From: Chrysoporthe austroafricana
Taxonomy: Eukaryota; Ascomycota; Sordariomycetes; Diaporthales; Cryphonectriaceae
Assembly: GCA_001051155.2 (NCBI GenBank)
Contig: JYIP02000004.1
Coordinates: forward strand, 2,226,383 to 2,290,382
Length of the DNA stretch: 64,000 nt
Direction: 5' to 3'
A program made the translations under genes and the position numbers. Positions within the stretch are counted from its first letter, which is position 1. Every line of letters starts with the position of its first letter. Positions 33,602 through 44,514 of the stretch are shown here, piece by piece. The notes under the pieces were generated by a model, which had not been told where the DNA came from, ran no database searches, and was given only the letters and a program-made list of their open reading frames with translations.

Positions 33602-35503
33602 TCACTTGCCTTGGCCCTTCACCAAACCAGCATCCTCATCGGATCCTTCCTCGTCGTCAGAAAACTTGTCATCGTCGCCTATGGCGAAGATAGTTTCGCC
33701 GTCTAACGAGGCTCTGGGTCGCTGGCTGCTGCTATTTGCCCCTGGCGGTGCTTGGTGGGCTTCCACACCAGAGGCTTGACCATCCCGAGTCGTGTTGATG
33801 GAGGGCTTCGTGCCCACATGCGCCTCCTCGTCATCTGAGTCATCGGGCGCACCAATATCCATATTGTTGATCTCGAAGGTACCATCGTCATCCTGGGCAA
33901 GTTCGTCTGACATGGCGAAGCGTCTGTTGTTCGCGGTTGGCCGCCAGACGTACGCGATCCATGCCACGTCGGCGAAATAGACCAGGTTAAGCCAGCCGTC
34001 GAGGATGAACCAGCGTGACTTCCAGTGGAAGGGCACATAGTCTGGGTCACTGGCTGAGGCGAACGAGAAGCTGTTGAAAAAGAAAAAGGCGAAGATGACG
34101 AGAATGCTGATGAGGATGGCCCACCACAGCTTTCTGTACATGTTCTCCTTGGCGTGCTGCTTGCGCTCCCGGAGGTCTTTCAGGGTGAAGTTGAGAGAGT
34201 TGAGCGTCCAAACGTAGAAGGCTGTCAGTGTAGCTGCCAGTGGAAGGACAATGAGTAGCACGAAAGGCCCTGAGAGGTGTCAGTGCGGTTCCGAGGCAGG
34301 CATGCTGCTGATTCATGTCTTACCTGCGCTGTCCGGTGTAATGACAAGACTGGTGATAGCATATACCAGACCAAAAATAAAGTGTGCTATCGCCAACCAT
34401 CGTACCCAGATCATGGTTCGGCCGAGCGTGGGCTTGACAACTCCATACCCCATGCACACGATAAGCAGCAGGAAGAACGAGAACGAGTTTCTAGCCGCAT
34501 TTAACACACCCACTATGACTAGCAAGACCTTTGATCCAACGTTCGAGCCGTTGCGATTCATGTAATCTGAGTCTCCGCATCAGCAAGAAGTCCATAACGG
34601 CACTAGTGGGAAAGTCATACCGTAGAATCCCCAGGTCATCAGCATTTCGACAACCAAGAAGATCAGAATGGCTGTTATGTAGTTCTGAACCGGTACTACA
34701 GGCAGCATTAGTCACAAAATTGTCCTGTCGAGCTGCGGAAGAGCACCTTACAGATGTCAGAGTGATGCTGGTAGTAGAGGAATCCCCAATAGGCCACCAC
34801 GAAGAAGTAGAGGAGCGTGATGCCTCCATAGAAGGGCAGCTTAGGGATCTGCGTCGCGGGAAGTTCGCCATAAGCATTCCTAAATTCGACGATGACCTCG
34901 TACTCGCTCGCAGTGAATTTGTCCGTGAGGACACAGTAATAGCCCGTATTTTTTATATCGTATTTGATGGGCTTTGAGTCCTTCAGGTGAATCGCTTTGG
35001 TGAGGATCAGGTTCTTGGATTTCTCGGTCGCATTCGGTGACAAGATGAACTCTCCAATGTCTTGCTCTTCGCAAAAGCCGGCCTCGACGTACTGCTCCTC
35101 GCAGATACCCGCTTTCTGTACGCAGGGTTAGAATCATGCAAACTCCTAGCATCCGGGCGCGCCCGTACCTGAGTCGCGTCCGCGGTCGGGTATACGCCAA
35201 TTAGTTCCTCGTCTTTCCACTCGAAGACGACGAGGCTGACGACCGGATCTTGATCTCCTTCGTACGGTAGGAACTTGAGGAGAATGAAGGGATCGACTGG
35301 GCCGCCCCAGGCCTGCTGTGAATACATGCCGGCGCATCTCTGTCTGTTCTCGTCGACCTGGTCCTGGAAAGGGAGAATGTAGGTCAGCAAGGGAAGAGTA
35401 GTAGCCCGGAAGCCTGCGCAAGACCGACCATCTTGACCTCCATGGCCTGGATTGTCCATATGGACAGTGCTAGCAATGCTAGCAGCGGAGACCAGCCCGC
35501 CAT
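33602..35503 (-). CDS. PTM1: Ptm1-like seven-pass membrane protein (GOST/LUSTR family)
   Basis: Golgi/endosomal seven-transmembrane protein of the Ptm1-GPR107/108-TMEM87 family; the molecular role is unsettled. Six exons: 35503-35429, 35363-35169, 35115-34752, 34695-34621, 34566-34324 and 34269-33602, about 539 residues. It has a signal peptide (WSPLLALLALSIWTIQA), then a luminal GOLD-like domain with cysteine pairs (GICEEQYVEAGFCEEQ) and YYCVLTD. Seven membrane helices follow, beginning GGITLLYFFVVAYWGFLYY. MTWGFYDYMNRNG and a helix with ARNSFSFFLLLIVCMGYGVVKP are family hallmarks. The cytosolic tail (about 130 residues) is acidic, with EEGSDED. All splice joins keep phase. Confidence 0.9.
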
Positions 35504-36060
35504 GTTATATGCTTCTTTCTGTTGTCTGCTCTGCAAAGGTCAAGCTTCGTATGGGTCTCGTCGAGGATAGCTAATAAAAGCTGCGGCAGGTTTTGTCGGT
35601 CGTACTGTCCCGAGACAGCCGGTCGACGCCAGAGAGGGTCAAGAAAACCCCGTGCGACGACCTCCTAGATCGAATTCCTCTTGAGTGTCTTGGACGATCA
35701 GCTGTAAGCCAGGGACGACGATAACATCGTTAAGGAAAGTGATGAATGGAACGCGAGGGTGTAAGAGTGACAGCGGCGCCTTCCCTGACTCCGGACAAGT
35801 TGCAGGGGAGAGAGGTGATTATTGCGCAGTACGCAAGCTTAGTGCCACACGGGCATTGCTATGGGGCAATGTGAGCACCTGCAGGGGTTTGCCAGGCTGC
35901 ATGCTAAATCGGGGTCGACACTTTGGGGGTCGTCTCACTGCCGCCAGTTCGTCATCGCCAGCCCGCGATTCGAAACTTTTCGCCAGTCCAATTTGTTTTG
36001 TTTTGTTCCCCCTCGTCCCCCCGACTTGGACTGTCGCCCGTCCTCGACGCTACTCGAAAA
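35504..36060. other. Divergent promoter region
   Basis: A 557-bp region between the PTM1 and cyclophilin start codons, probably holding both promoters. The last 60 bases before 36061 are C/T-rich. I recognise no specific regulatory site. Confidence 0.5.
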
Positions 36061-37905
36061 ATGGGCAAGGGCACAGATAAGCTGTACATCACCCACTCGG
36101 AGTGGAGTTCTTCGGATGCCTTCTCAGCCAGCGTCGGCGCCGGGGCTGGATCTCGAGCGCAGCGCGCCGCCGGCGCAAACTTCAGACGCCTCCCTTTCAA
36201 CTTCTGTGCCGCGAGCCTGCAGCCATTCAAGAATCCCGTGTGCACGCCAGATGGGACAATATTTGACGTCGAGGTGATAGGCGCATGGCTCGAGAAGCAC
36301 AACACCAACCCAGTGAACGGCAAACCTCTGGAGGCCAAGGATTTGGTCAAGCTGAGCTTTGCACGGAACGCAGACACCGAGACAGACCCTAATGCCGGGC
36401 CTACGGATGGCAAGGGAGATTTAAGTGAGTACGCCGTAGACACTTCACGAGACAGACTGCCCGCGGCACCATCGCAGATGGAAAGATTCAAGAGCAGAGG
36501 CTTGTCCTGAAGCTGCTAGCTAACATCTGATCCGTTAGTCGATCCCGTCACCTTCAAGGTCTTCACCGACAACACGCACATCGTAGCTATTCGCCATGGT
36601 ACTTACGCCAACGTTTTTGCATGGGAGACGATCGAGCAGATGAACATCAAACAGAAGAACTGGCATGACTTACTGGACGACAAGGAGTTCGGCAGGAAAG
36701 ACATCATCACACTACAGGATCCTCAAAACGCTGCGTCCAGGAATCTGAGCGAATTCCAGTATCTGAAGGACGGCGGCGACGCTCTTTTGACTCCCGAACA
36801 GGTGGAGGAGAGGAAGGCCGGTAATGTCAACGTCGACGCCTTGGGCCGAATCGGTGACAAGGTTCTCCGGGCGAAGGAGGCGGTCGAAAAGGCAAGGCGA
36901 GAGAGGGAGGCCACTGGCGATGTCAACAGGTCATCCAAGGCGCTGCAGAAACCGTCTGCCACCAACGGCTTCAGGAAGCCAGCGATCCAGGAAAAGAAGC
37001 TGGCTCACAATGCGGCGACATACACAACGGGAAGGGCCGCCGCGAGCTTCACGAGCACCGGACTCACGCCAGAAACAAGCGGAGAGCGAGCTACTTTGAC
37101 CCAGGACGAATGGATGCTGAAGCCGAAGAGGGTCAAAATCAAAGGCTATGCAAGAATCGAAACCAGCCTCGGCGACGTAACTATCGAATTACAGACGGAG
37201 ACTGCGCCAAAAGCCGTATGGAATTTCGTGAAATTGAGCCAGAAGGGTTACTACCGCGGCACAATTTTTCATCGAAACATCAAGAATTTCATGATCCAGG
37301 GCGGCGACCCTACAGGGAGCGGAAAGGGTGGCCAGAGCATATGGGGCAAGAACTTTCAGGACGAGTTCGATGGCCCTCTCACGCACAACGGTCGCGGGAT
37401 TGTCTCAATGGCGAACAAGGGGAAGAATACAAATTCCTCGCAATTCTTCATCACCTACAAGCCAGCCAAGCACCTTGATCGCAAGCACACAATCTTCGGC
37501 AAGGTCGTGGATGGACTCGATGTTCTTGATGCGCTAGAGACCGCACCAGTTGACGAGGGCAACCGTCCTCTGAAAGACATTGTCATCAAAGACATCGTTA
37601 TCTTCCTAGACCCGTTCGAGGAGTTTCTCAAGGAAAAGGATCAGCAAGAGAAAGCAGAAGCTCAAAAAGCCGAGATACAACGGCAAGGCGGGACCGACGA
37701 CGACAAGACGACGTGGACGGGAAAGCGCATCAGAGGAGATGGCACCATCGAGCAGTCTGGCAGTGGGGTTGGCAAGTATCTGAAGACTGCGCTTGCCACT
37801 GACTCTGGAGCTGCGGCAGTCGGCGACGAGTCGGTAGTCGAAGACTGGGAACCGTCAAGGAAGAAGGTCAAGACGGGGGGCTTCGGAAACTTCGACAATT
37901 GGTGA
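36061..37905 (+). CDS. CYP8: U-box cyclophilin PPIL2/Cyp8 (peptidyl-prolyl isomerase-like 2)
   Basis: Nuclear protein combining a U-box, associated with ubiquitin ligation and the spliceosome, and a cyclophilin domain. Two exons: 36061-36424 and 36539-37905, about 576 residues. MGKGTDKLYITHSEW is the conserved family start. The U-box is at about residues 40-110 (RLPFNFCAASLQPFKNPVC, then VIGAWLEKHNTNPVNG). The splice gives DLIDPVTFKVFTDNTHIVAI. The cyclophilin domain begins near residue 360, with YARIETSLGDVTIELQTE, FHRNIKNFMIQGGDP, SQFFITYKPAKHLD and HTIFGKV. The active-site Arg of FHRxxxxFMIQGGD is present; the Trp of classical cyclophilins is replaced by His (HLDRKH), as usual in this group. 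The tail is charged. It is convergent with the Zn2Cys6 regulator. Confidence 0.93.
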
Positions 37906-38529
37906 ATGAGGTATATACACAATACAGTCCATACGCCCTCGATACAGTGTTAACCCGTTAACCCGGTCCAGGTCACGGTACCGTTTCCCCAGGTTTTCCT
38001 GATTAAGACTTGACCTGTATGCCCCGAGCTGAGCTCAGATGCTACGCTGAAGCCGTCCGCCGTCCCGAGCTTGACTGGAACATTGGGGGTGACTTCTAAA
38101 TGGATCACCTCTAATGTGTTCGATACTACGGCTATTTCACCCAGGCCTCATCCTACGTCGGTGCTCCTTGGCTCGGCATTTGTGTGTCATCGAGGTCCCT
38201 AAAATGAGAATCAGCACAATTACGAAAAGCCACTAAAATAAGCTGGAATGTTTCTAACTTCAGACAGAAATCTTTCACCAAGTTCGTTGATTTGAAAGAT
38301 CCAAGAGATCCTTGACAACAACTTTCGACCCCCGGTCGGCTAGAGGGTTATCATCAGGTTATTTCCAGTCACCGAAGGGATTTCGATTCCTGGTATGCCG
38401 TCCCTGTCTTGGGATCCGGTTATCTCTATTCAGCCACTGCCGTAATCCCAAAGCGCGCAGCCGGTTATGTCTATGTATAACACGCTGTTGGTAAATGACG
38501 CCGGGCCTCCGCTGATTGAGTGATCATAC
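37906..38529. other. Convergent 3' spacer
   Basis: About 620 bp between the cyclophilin and Zn2Cys6 regulator stops. A GATTTCGATTCCTGG segment near 38378 superficially resembles a tRNA B box, but no A box or acceptor stem surrounds it. No gene is called. Confidence 0.55.
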
Positions 38530-40847
38530 TTATTCCTCCAAATCTGCTGGGTTGGCTGATCCTCGAGGGCCTGTAGCTGCATTGCGATAGCTCGCTGGTT
38601 CCCCATGGCTTGCCACAGCGTCGGCTAATTTCCTAGCTTGCGTGACTCCAAGCTCTGCGTGGAGCGCATGCAGTCTCTCGACCACAAAAGTCTTCATCGA
38701 CGCAGAAGAGGCAGTGGACATTCCGACAAGATATAAAGGCCAGACAAGCCCGCTGGCCACGGACGCTAAAAGCATCAGACGCTCCTCTTGGGCTTGGGCG
38801 CCGCGTGCCTGCATTGGATTCGACAATGAAGGCCTGCGGCAGTCCAGATCTTCGTCGTCCAAGCTACTCGGGTTTGACTCCTCTCTTCCCCCTAATGTAG
38901 CTTCCCATTCGCTCTCAGGAATCTGAGTCAAGATGTCCTCAGTATTTGGCATTGGTGTAAGTGTGTCGAGACTAGTATCCGACAGACTAATGAGTCCGAA
39001 ATGTTGAGGTACGCTGGCAAGAATAGAAAGTGCTATCCTTTCCAGCTTGAATTTTGCTTTGTGCGATTCGATCTGGTATCGTGGTGGCACCTTTTCAACG
39101 GGCACACGCAGGAAGCGCTTGTGAAGCTCCTCAAGCATCGTCTCGAGGATGAGCACGCGACAGGCCCTAGCACCGTTCCATATTGATGCGACCGAGAGGT
39201 CGGGATAGACATGGCAGACATTGTTGAAAAATCCGGGCCGGAGGCGTTGTGTGAGACGGAATTTGCGGTACTGCCAATCCTCCGGAAAGAGAGAGACGGC
39301 TCTCTCAAAATCATCTTCTGCCCCGTTGAATATGTCCAGCATAATATCTATATCTGTGACAATTCCTCGTCGTATATCATACTTCAGCTGCAGTATCCTA
39401 TAGATCGGTGGACAAAGTTCGTATCCTGGTACTGCGGCTGGACCGCCCAGCATGTCAACCAGTTGGGCGCGCATGCTGACCATGTCTGGTGGCATGGGAA
39501 GCTCGTTCTGGATGCAGTTGATCATCTGCAGTCGGGGTTAGTTATTTGAGATATTCTAGAACAGAAAGAATCTCATCCATGAATGCGAGGATCCCTTGGA
39601 GCCTTGGGTTTCGTTTTGGACGTCTAGGCAGGGAGAGAAGATACTGGTACTGCTTACAATATTCGCGCATTGCATCATGAACATCTTGACACCCGCCTTG
39701 CTCCGAAATTGGTCCATACCGCGCATCCTTGCGAGCGCAGCCGCCCCGTTGATGTGCTGCTGCCAGGCACGCATGCTTCGCCCGCCTGGATCCGCCATCG
39801 TTTCGAAGAGTCCAAGAACCAGTACTGAGAGCATGGTCGTATCCTCAAGGGCCTCGGTCGGGCTCCGCAGCGCGGTATTTGTTAGCCGTAGTGCCTGGCC
39901 GTACCTCTTTCGCGCCGCATTCATGGGTCTCTGCGATTGGGTCATCTGCGCAACGCCCAGCAGGCCTACGGCTGTGAGGCTGGCGAGGACCGGATCACGG
40001 GCCCTTTCGTGGTCAAACGGACTAGGACTCCAGAAGTCAAAGACGCTGGAACCTCGACTCAGCGCGTGCTCATCCGCTGGACAAAAGAAAACGGGTGGGA
40101 GGGTTTCCTCTGGGTCGCGTTAGTCCGAGCGACTTACAAGTCGAACTTATTTTGGGATTTGTTTGGTGGCTGTAGTACGTCCCTGTCAGTGGATGACGAT
40201 ACTCGAGATCTCTGCAAGACGAAATGCTTACTACTGAGATGTATTGTGCGATGAAGAGGTTTAGACCTCTCTCCTCGTAGCTTGGCGACAAACTGGACGG
40301 GACAAACGCCAGAACATCCTGTGGCGATGGGATTCCCGGTTCTTGCTTCACGTCTTCGTTGTCCACCCTCCTAAGCTTTGGCGGCGATGATAGCTGAAAC
40401 TGTATGATATAGTCATCAGGCGGACTAAGAGTTCCGGGAGGCGATTCTGTAGAAGTGGACTCGGTTGGCGACCAAGTCAGTGTCGTCGGCCTCGATACCG
40501 ATTTGCCAGGCAAGGTGTGGAAGTTCTCCACAGATGGGATGCCCCTCGTCTTGATTTTCTTGTTGGCCTTCTGGATAACGTGCAAGCTCTCATCTCTGAA
40601 CATGAGGTCCACTATGTTCCTGTAGCCGGGACATTTCTGCTGGCGCTTCTCGCACTGGCCACAGCTGGGCTCACGCTGGTCGCACTGCAGCCCAAATCAG
40701 TCAACCACTGCGGCCAAGGCGGGTGTCGTGCCCGATTAAGTCCCGAAAGCGACCGCAGGACATTGCGGAATTTATGGTAGGACTTACACGGATCTTGCGC
40801 TCGCGGCAGTTCGAACACCCTTTTGACGGCTTGCCGCAGTATACCAT
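38530..40847 (-). CDS. Zn2Cys6 fungal-type transcription factor
   Basis: DNA-binding regulator of the Gal4 type; target genes are unknown. A five-exon model keeps phase: 40847-40788, 40684-40232, 40169-40138, 40045-39658 and 39525-38530, about 642 residues. Exons 1 and 2 together form the binuclear zinc cluster CSNCRERKIRCDQREPSC with GQCEKRQQKCPGYR; the intron falls just before the third cysteine, as is common in this class. The middle homology region includes MNAARKRYGQALRLTNTAL and QQHINGAAALARMRG, typical of the fungal-specific DUF3468-like regulators. The short third exon and its acceptors are the uncertain part: reading straight through from exon 2 is also open for 46 codons. The nearest gene is the cyclophilin; it does not sit in a recognisable metabolic cluster. 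Confidence 0.82.
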
Positions 40848-41045
40848 TTTGGTGCTGCTTCTGGATCTCCTTAACTGCACCTCAGCAGTCGACGGAGCAA
40901 CAGACCTGGAATAGGTATGCCCTGCGATGAGCTTTCTATGGTCACCCTCAAGCTGCTGACTCGGGGCAGGAACGCGAGCGTACACTCCCTGGTCACACTG
41001 CAAACTCAATTGGGAACCGAATGTCCAGCCGGGTGCCTCGCAGCT

Positions 41046-41686
41046 TTAATCAATCGCTGTGACCTTCTCGGAGACGAATGATGACGTGACCGTATCCAAA
41101 GCCGACTGCAACACAATTCGAGCTTCTTCGCAATGGCCGCGGGCGATGGCAGGACTACGATATACCTCGGCGGCGCAGGATTCGCCCGATTCGATCCGAA
41201 TCATAACCGACGCCTTATACCTCGCGACAGCGCTGAACCTTGGCAACGCTGAGAGGGTCTAGGTCCCAGATCTGCGCGGTCGATAGCAGATCAGCCACTG
41301 CCGCCACCATTTTGTCCTCATCACCTTCACCCCATGACCTTGCTTTTCTTCAGCATACGCCAAAGTGCTCAGGGCAAGCGTAGCATCGTCTGACATTCGC
41401 ATGGCTCCCCTTCTGGTCTTGGCTCTGCCATACGCGCACCTCTCAAGGGATCCAGTTCGCTAGCGTCAGGGGGCTGCGTACCGCTGGGATCCTGTTTATG
41501 CCTCGGTTTTCCATCCCAAATCTGGCCATCTTCGATATCAAACTGCACGCCAAGGTATCTGCTGGCGAGGAAAATATCGCCCTTTTACTTCCCATCACCC
41601 GGCTTTACATCCTTCCGGTAGTCTTGATACATCTTCAGGCAGTTGTTAGCTGTACCCTGACCTTTAGGGTCCCCGATTCCTGTGCA
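41046..41686 (-). pseudogene. Decayed protein-coding gene of unknown family
   Basis: On the minus strand, several adjoining frames read as natural protein but are broken. The segment starts after a good acceptor (TTTTAG at 41687) and reads TANNCLKMYQDYRKDV. A TAA at 41585-41587 interrupts it, and it continues as LASRYLGVQFDIEDGQ in the same frame. One-base shifts near 41446 and 41345 are then needed to follow SDDATLALSTLAYAEEK and MVAAVADLLSTAQIWDLDP. After a probable 55-nt intron (donor 41220) the last exon reads CEEARIVLQSALDTVT and ends at a normal stop at 41046. The TAA could come from CAA by a C-to-T change. The helical, alanine-rich end resembles helical-repeat proteins, but I cannot name a family. 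The single-base shifts could also be sequence errors. Confidence 0.45.
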
Positions 41687-42140
41687 CTAAAACAAGCAGG
41701 AATAGCCACCCCCCTTCCAAATGTGCGAGTGTCTATGCTCTTAGCATTTTGGCGCTGGTTACAATCCCGTGCCATAGAACCAGGGCCTAGCTATGAGCCT
41801 AGGCTAGCGGATGAGCTACCACAGTGCCCAGGTATTTTCGCAGCGTCTGTCTCGGGCGACAGCTGGGGACAAGTACCAGTAATAGCTTGTGCGATGAAAA
41901 TAATTTCTATATAGATGACGTCTTATCAAGTCTCCTAGCGGTTCAAGCAATAGGCGGCGAGTAGTGCCGCGGAAGATCAGGCTTTGACACGATTTACGGT
42001 CGTGAAAATCATGCGAAAAGGCTTCGTCACACTCTAGGATGAGACGCATCTCTAAACTTACCGCATCTAAGTACTACCCGCCTACGTATGTAGAGATATC
42101 GTCTCGTGCCAAGGCCAGCACGTGCCTACGCAGTCCCAGA

Positions 42141-42164
42141 TATTATATATATATATATATATAA
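42141..42164. repeat. AT dinucleotide microsatellite
   Basis: An uninterrupted TA/AT run of about ten units within the gap upstream of KTI12. Confidence 0.9.
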
Positions 42165-43433
42165 AGTGGTTCAGGGAGGAAACACCCGCTTGAAAACGGG
42201 TCAAGTGCATATACCCAGGTCGGCCTTTTCTCCCAATCTCGACCGAAGCCCCGAGCTCGTGCTCTGCGCAGACCTCTAGTGCAACTTAGATTGACCTGCA
42301 GACTTTATTGGTGCTTCTGATGGGTACTACACGCGAGTGCCTTCATAAAATCATGAACTCTACGGCCGGCTGACAGTCCACGACGGTGCTCAGGCAAACG
42401 ACTGATACTGGCAACACTCGTTCCTTACGTGAATGAACTAGGACCTGTCACGGCCCCCGAAGACTGTCACCGCCACATATGAGCTTGCGGCTCATCAAGA
42501 AAGAGGCCTTCACGAGATCTTCCGGAACTTCTCAAGCAGACCGCGCTCGGCTACTTGCCCGCAGCGAAGAGGGATCCACATTGTCATAACCTTAAAATTA
42601 TGCCTATCCTAGGTCTCTCCAATCGGCTCCTGGGAGCATCCTCCACAGCCTTCGTGCATCACGTTGAGTATACCATTCTCCGCCTCCAGGTATGCGTTTC
42701 TCATGTGCTTTGCACACCTAGGTACCTAAGTAGTCCGTAACTGGGCCGTGGTTCTCGCGCTATCATTTACCCTGGCTAGACCTCCCAAGACTATCCTAGG
42801 CCCAGAGGAAGTGAATGTATAATAGGGGATCCATTGAATCATGGCTCTATTTGCGGCCAGACTCTGCTTCCCAATGCAAGGCACGCTTGGCATGTTCAAC
42901 TTCTAAGTTAGCGGACGAAGCCAGTATTGATATATTAAAAATATGCGCCTTTAGTCAGGTCAGTATATTAGGAAGATACCTACGAGAATACCTAATATAT
43001 CTCTTCAGAACTGTCGGTGTCTAAGTACGCAAGGTTATCCTCTCAATCAAGAGTGGAAAAGCCTGACCTTTGCCAGGACCTATGACTAGACCACTTACGT
43101 CCAGACGACAGGTTTCTCGAACATCAGAGACGATCTCCTGGGGTAGGGGCCCAAGGTAGCAGCTGCTAGAGACGTCTGATATGTCTTCTATCATATGTCA
43201 CGGGGTTTAATCGACTCACCGGGTGCTTTTCCTTTTCCTATGTTATAGATATTCACATGCTCCTACATGTGAGGGGTCAAGGGGCCCCTGCAAATCGAAG
43301 CCCCACCCGGACTGGGGACTCCAAAATTCTGGCGTAGGCCCATCAATCAATCAGCCTTTACTAGCAACGCACGACATACCTTTTCTCAGCCGGGCTCACT
43401 GCGTTTCTTTTCTTTTATTTATTTACTCTCAGT

Positions 43434-44514
43434 ATGCCGGTCAGTAGACGTCGTATTCCCGTCCAGCCTAGAACACCTTCAAGGCTTGAACTAATGGAGT
43501 CCTCCGCCACAGCTCATAATCGTCACGGGCCTGCCCACCTCGGGCAAATCGACCCGTGCAAACCAGCTCCACGCGTACCTTACCGAGAGGATTCAGTCGC
43601 AGTCTCAGGCCTCCAAGTACCGGCTACATCTCATCTCAGACCAAACGCAGTCCATCAGCCGCACCGTCTATGACCTCTCGCCCGAGAAGCTCCCCGCGCA
43701 CACCCGCTCCGCGAACGCCTCGGAGAAGGACGCACGTGCCGTGCTGTCGAGCTCCGTGAAGCGCGTGCTTTCCACAAGAGACATCGTGATCCTAGACGGA
43801 TCGAACTACATCAAGGGCTGGCGGTACCAGCTGTACTGCGAAGCTAAGAACCTGAGAACGCCGAATGTGCTGCTGCAGGTCGGGTGCAGCGTCGACAGGG
43901 CAAGGGCTGTCAATGAAGAACGGCTAAAACGAAGGGAGGAGAGGCTGGCGAATGGTGAGGACGTCAGCGGGGATGACCAGGCGGCTGAGGGCGCGTACGA
44001 GCCGGGAAATTGGGAGAACCTCGTGTTCCGGTACGAGGAGCCCAATCCTATGAGCCGGTGGGACAGCCCGCTCTTCACCCTGATATGGGAGGACGATGAG
44101 GCGCAGACGCGTAAGGTTTTCGATGACATGTGGGAGGCAATGGCGGGTGAGGGAAGGAAGGCTATCAAGCCCAACCAGGCAGCAGCACAGAGGAGCAGGG
44201 ACGCCGGCGGGGACTACCTCTATGTGCTCGACAAAGAGACTCAGGATATCGTAAAGAATATATCGGAGCGGCAATCCGATGAAGGTGGTGGGGAGATCAA
44301 AGTATCACGCGGTGGTGATTCTGCAGGGCAGCCACTCGTCGTGGAGATGCCAAGCAAGAAGGTTGGGTTACCGCAACTGCAAAGGTATCGGCGGGCCTTC
44401 ATGAATATGAATAGGGGTGGCATCGGACTCGAAGCAGTTGGTAATATGGCTGTGACGAGGATGAGGGAAAGCTTTGTTGGATATCTCAATGATGCTTTCG
44501 AGAAAGATGAGTGA
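43434..44514 (+). CDS. KTI12: Elongator-associated P-loop protein Kti12
   Basis: Regulatory ATPase of the Elongator complex, needed for the mcm5/ncm5 modification of wobble uridine in tRNA; also reported as chromatin-associated. Two exons: 43434-43439 (just ATG CCG) and 43513-44514, about 335 residues. The splice yields MPLIIVTGLPTSGKSTRANQ, with the Walker A motif GLPTSGKS in place. It continues with YRLHLISDQTQ, SSVKRVLSTRDIVILDGSNYIKGWRYQLYC, and FRYEEPNPMSRWDSPLF, all signature blocks of Kti12. The 6-nt first exon is supported by donor GTCAGT, branch CTAAT and acceptor CCACAG; without it the P-loop frame has no ATG. An acidic insertion (GEDVSGDDQAAEGAYEPG) follows the arginine-rich helix. 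C-terminal repeats are intact. Confidence 0.92.

Larger units (their letters stand above)
40848..43433. other. Long gap with gene remnant and AT microsatellite
   Basis: About 2.6 kb between divergent intact genes. It contains decayed coding sequence at 41046-41686 (minus), an (AT)10-type run at about 42141-42164, and the motif ACCTAGGTACCTAAG at 42717-42731. The remaining sequence has no open frame of convincing content. Confidence 0.5.

Noticed and set aside
38340..38420. tRNA-like B box (GATTTCGATTCC)
   Set aside because: No matching A box, anticodon arm or complementary acceptor stem could be found around it.
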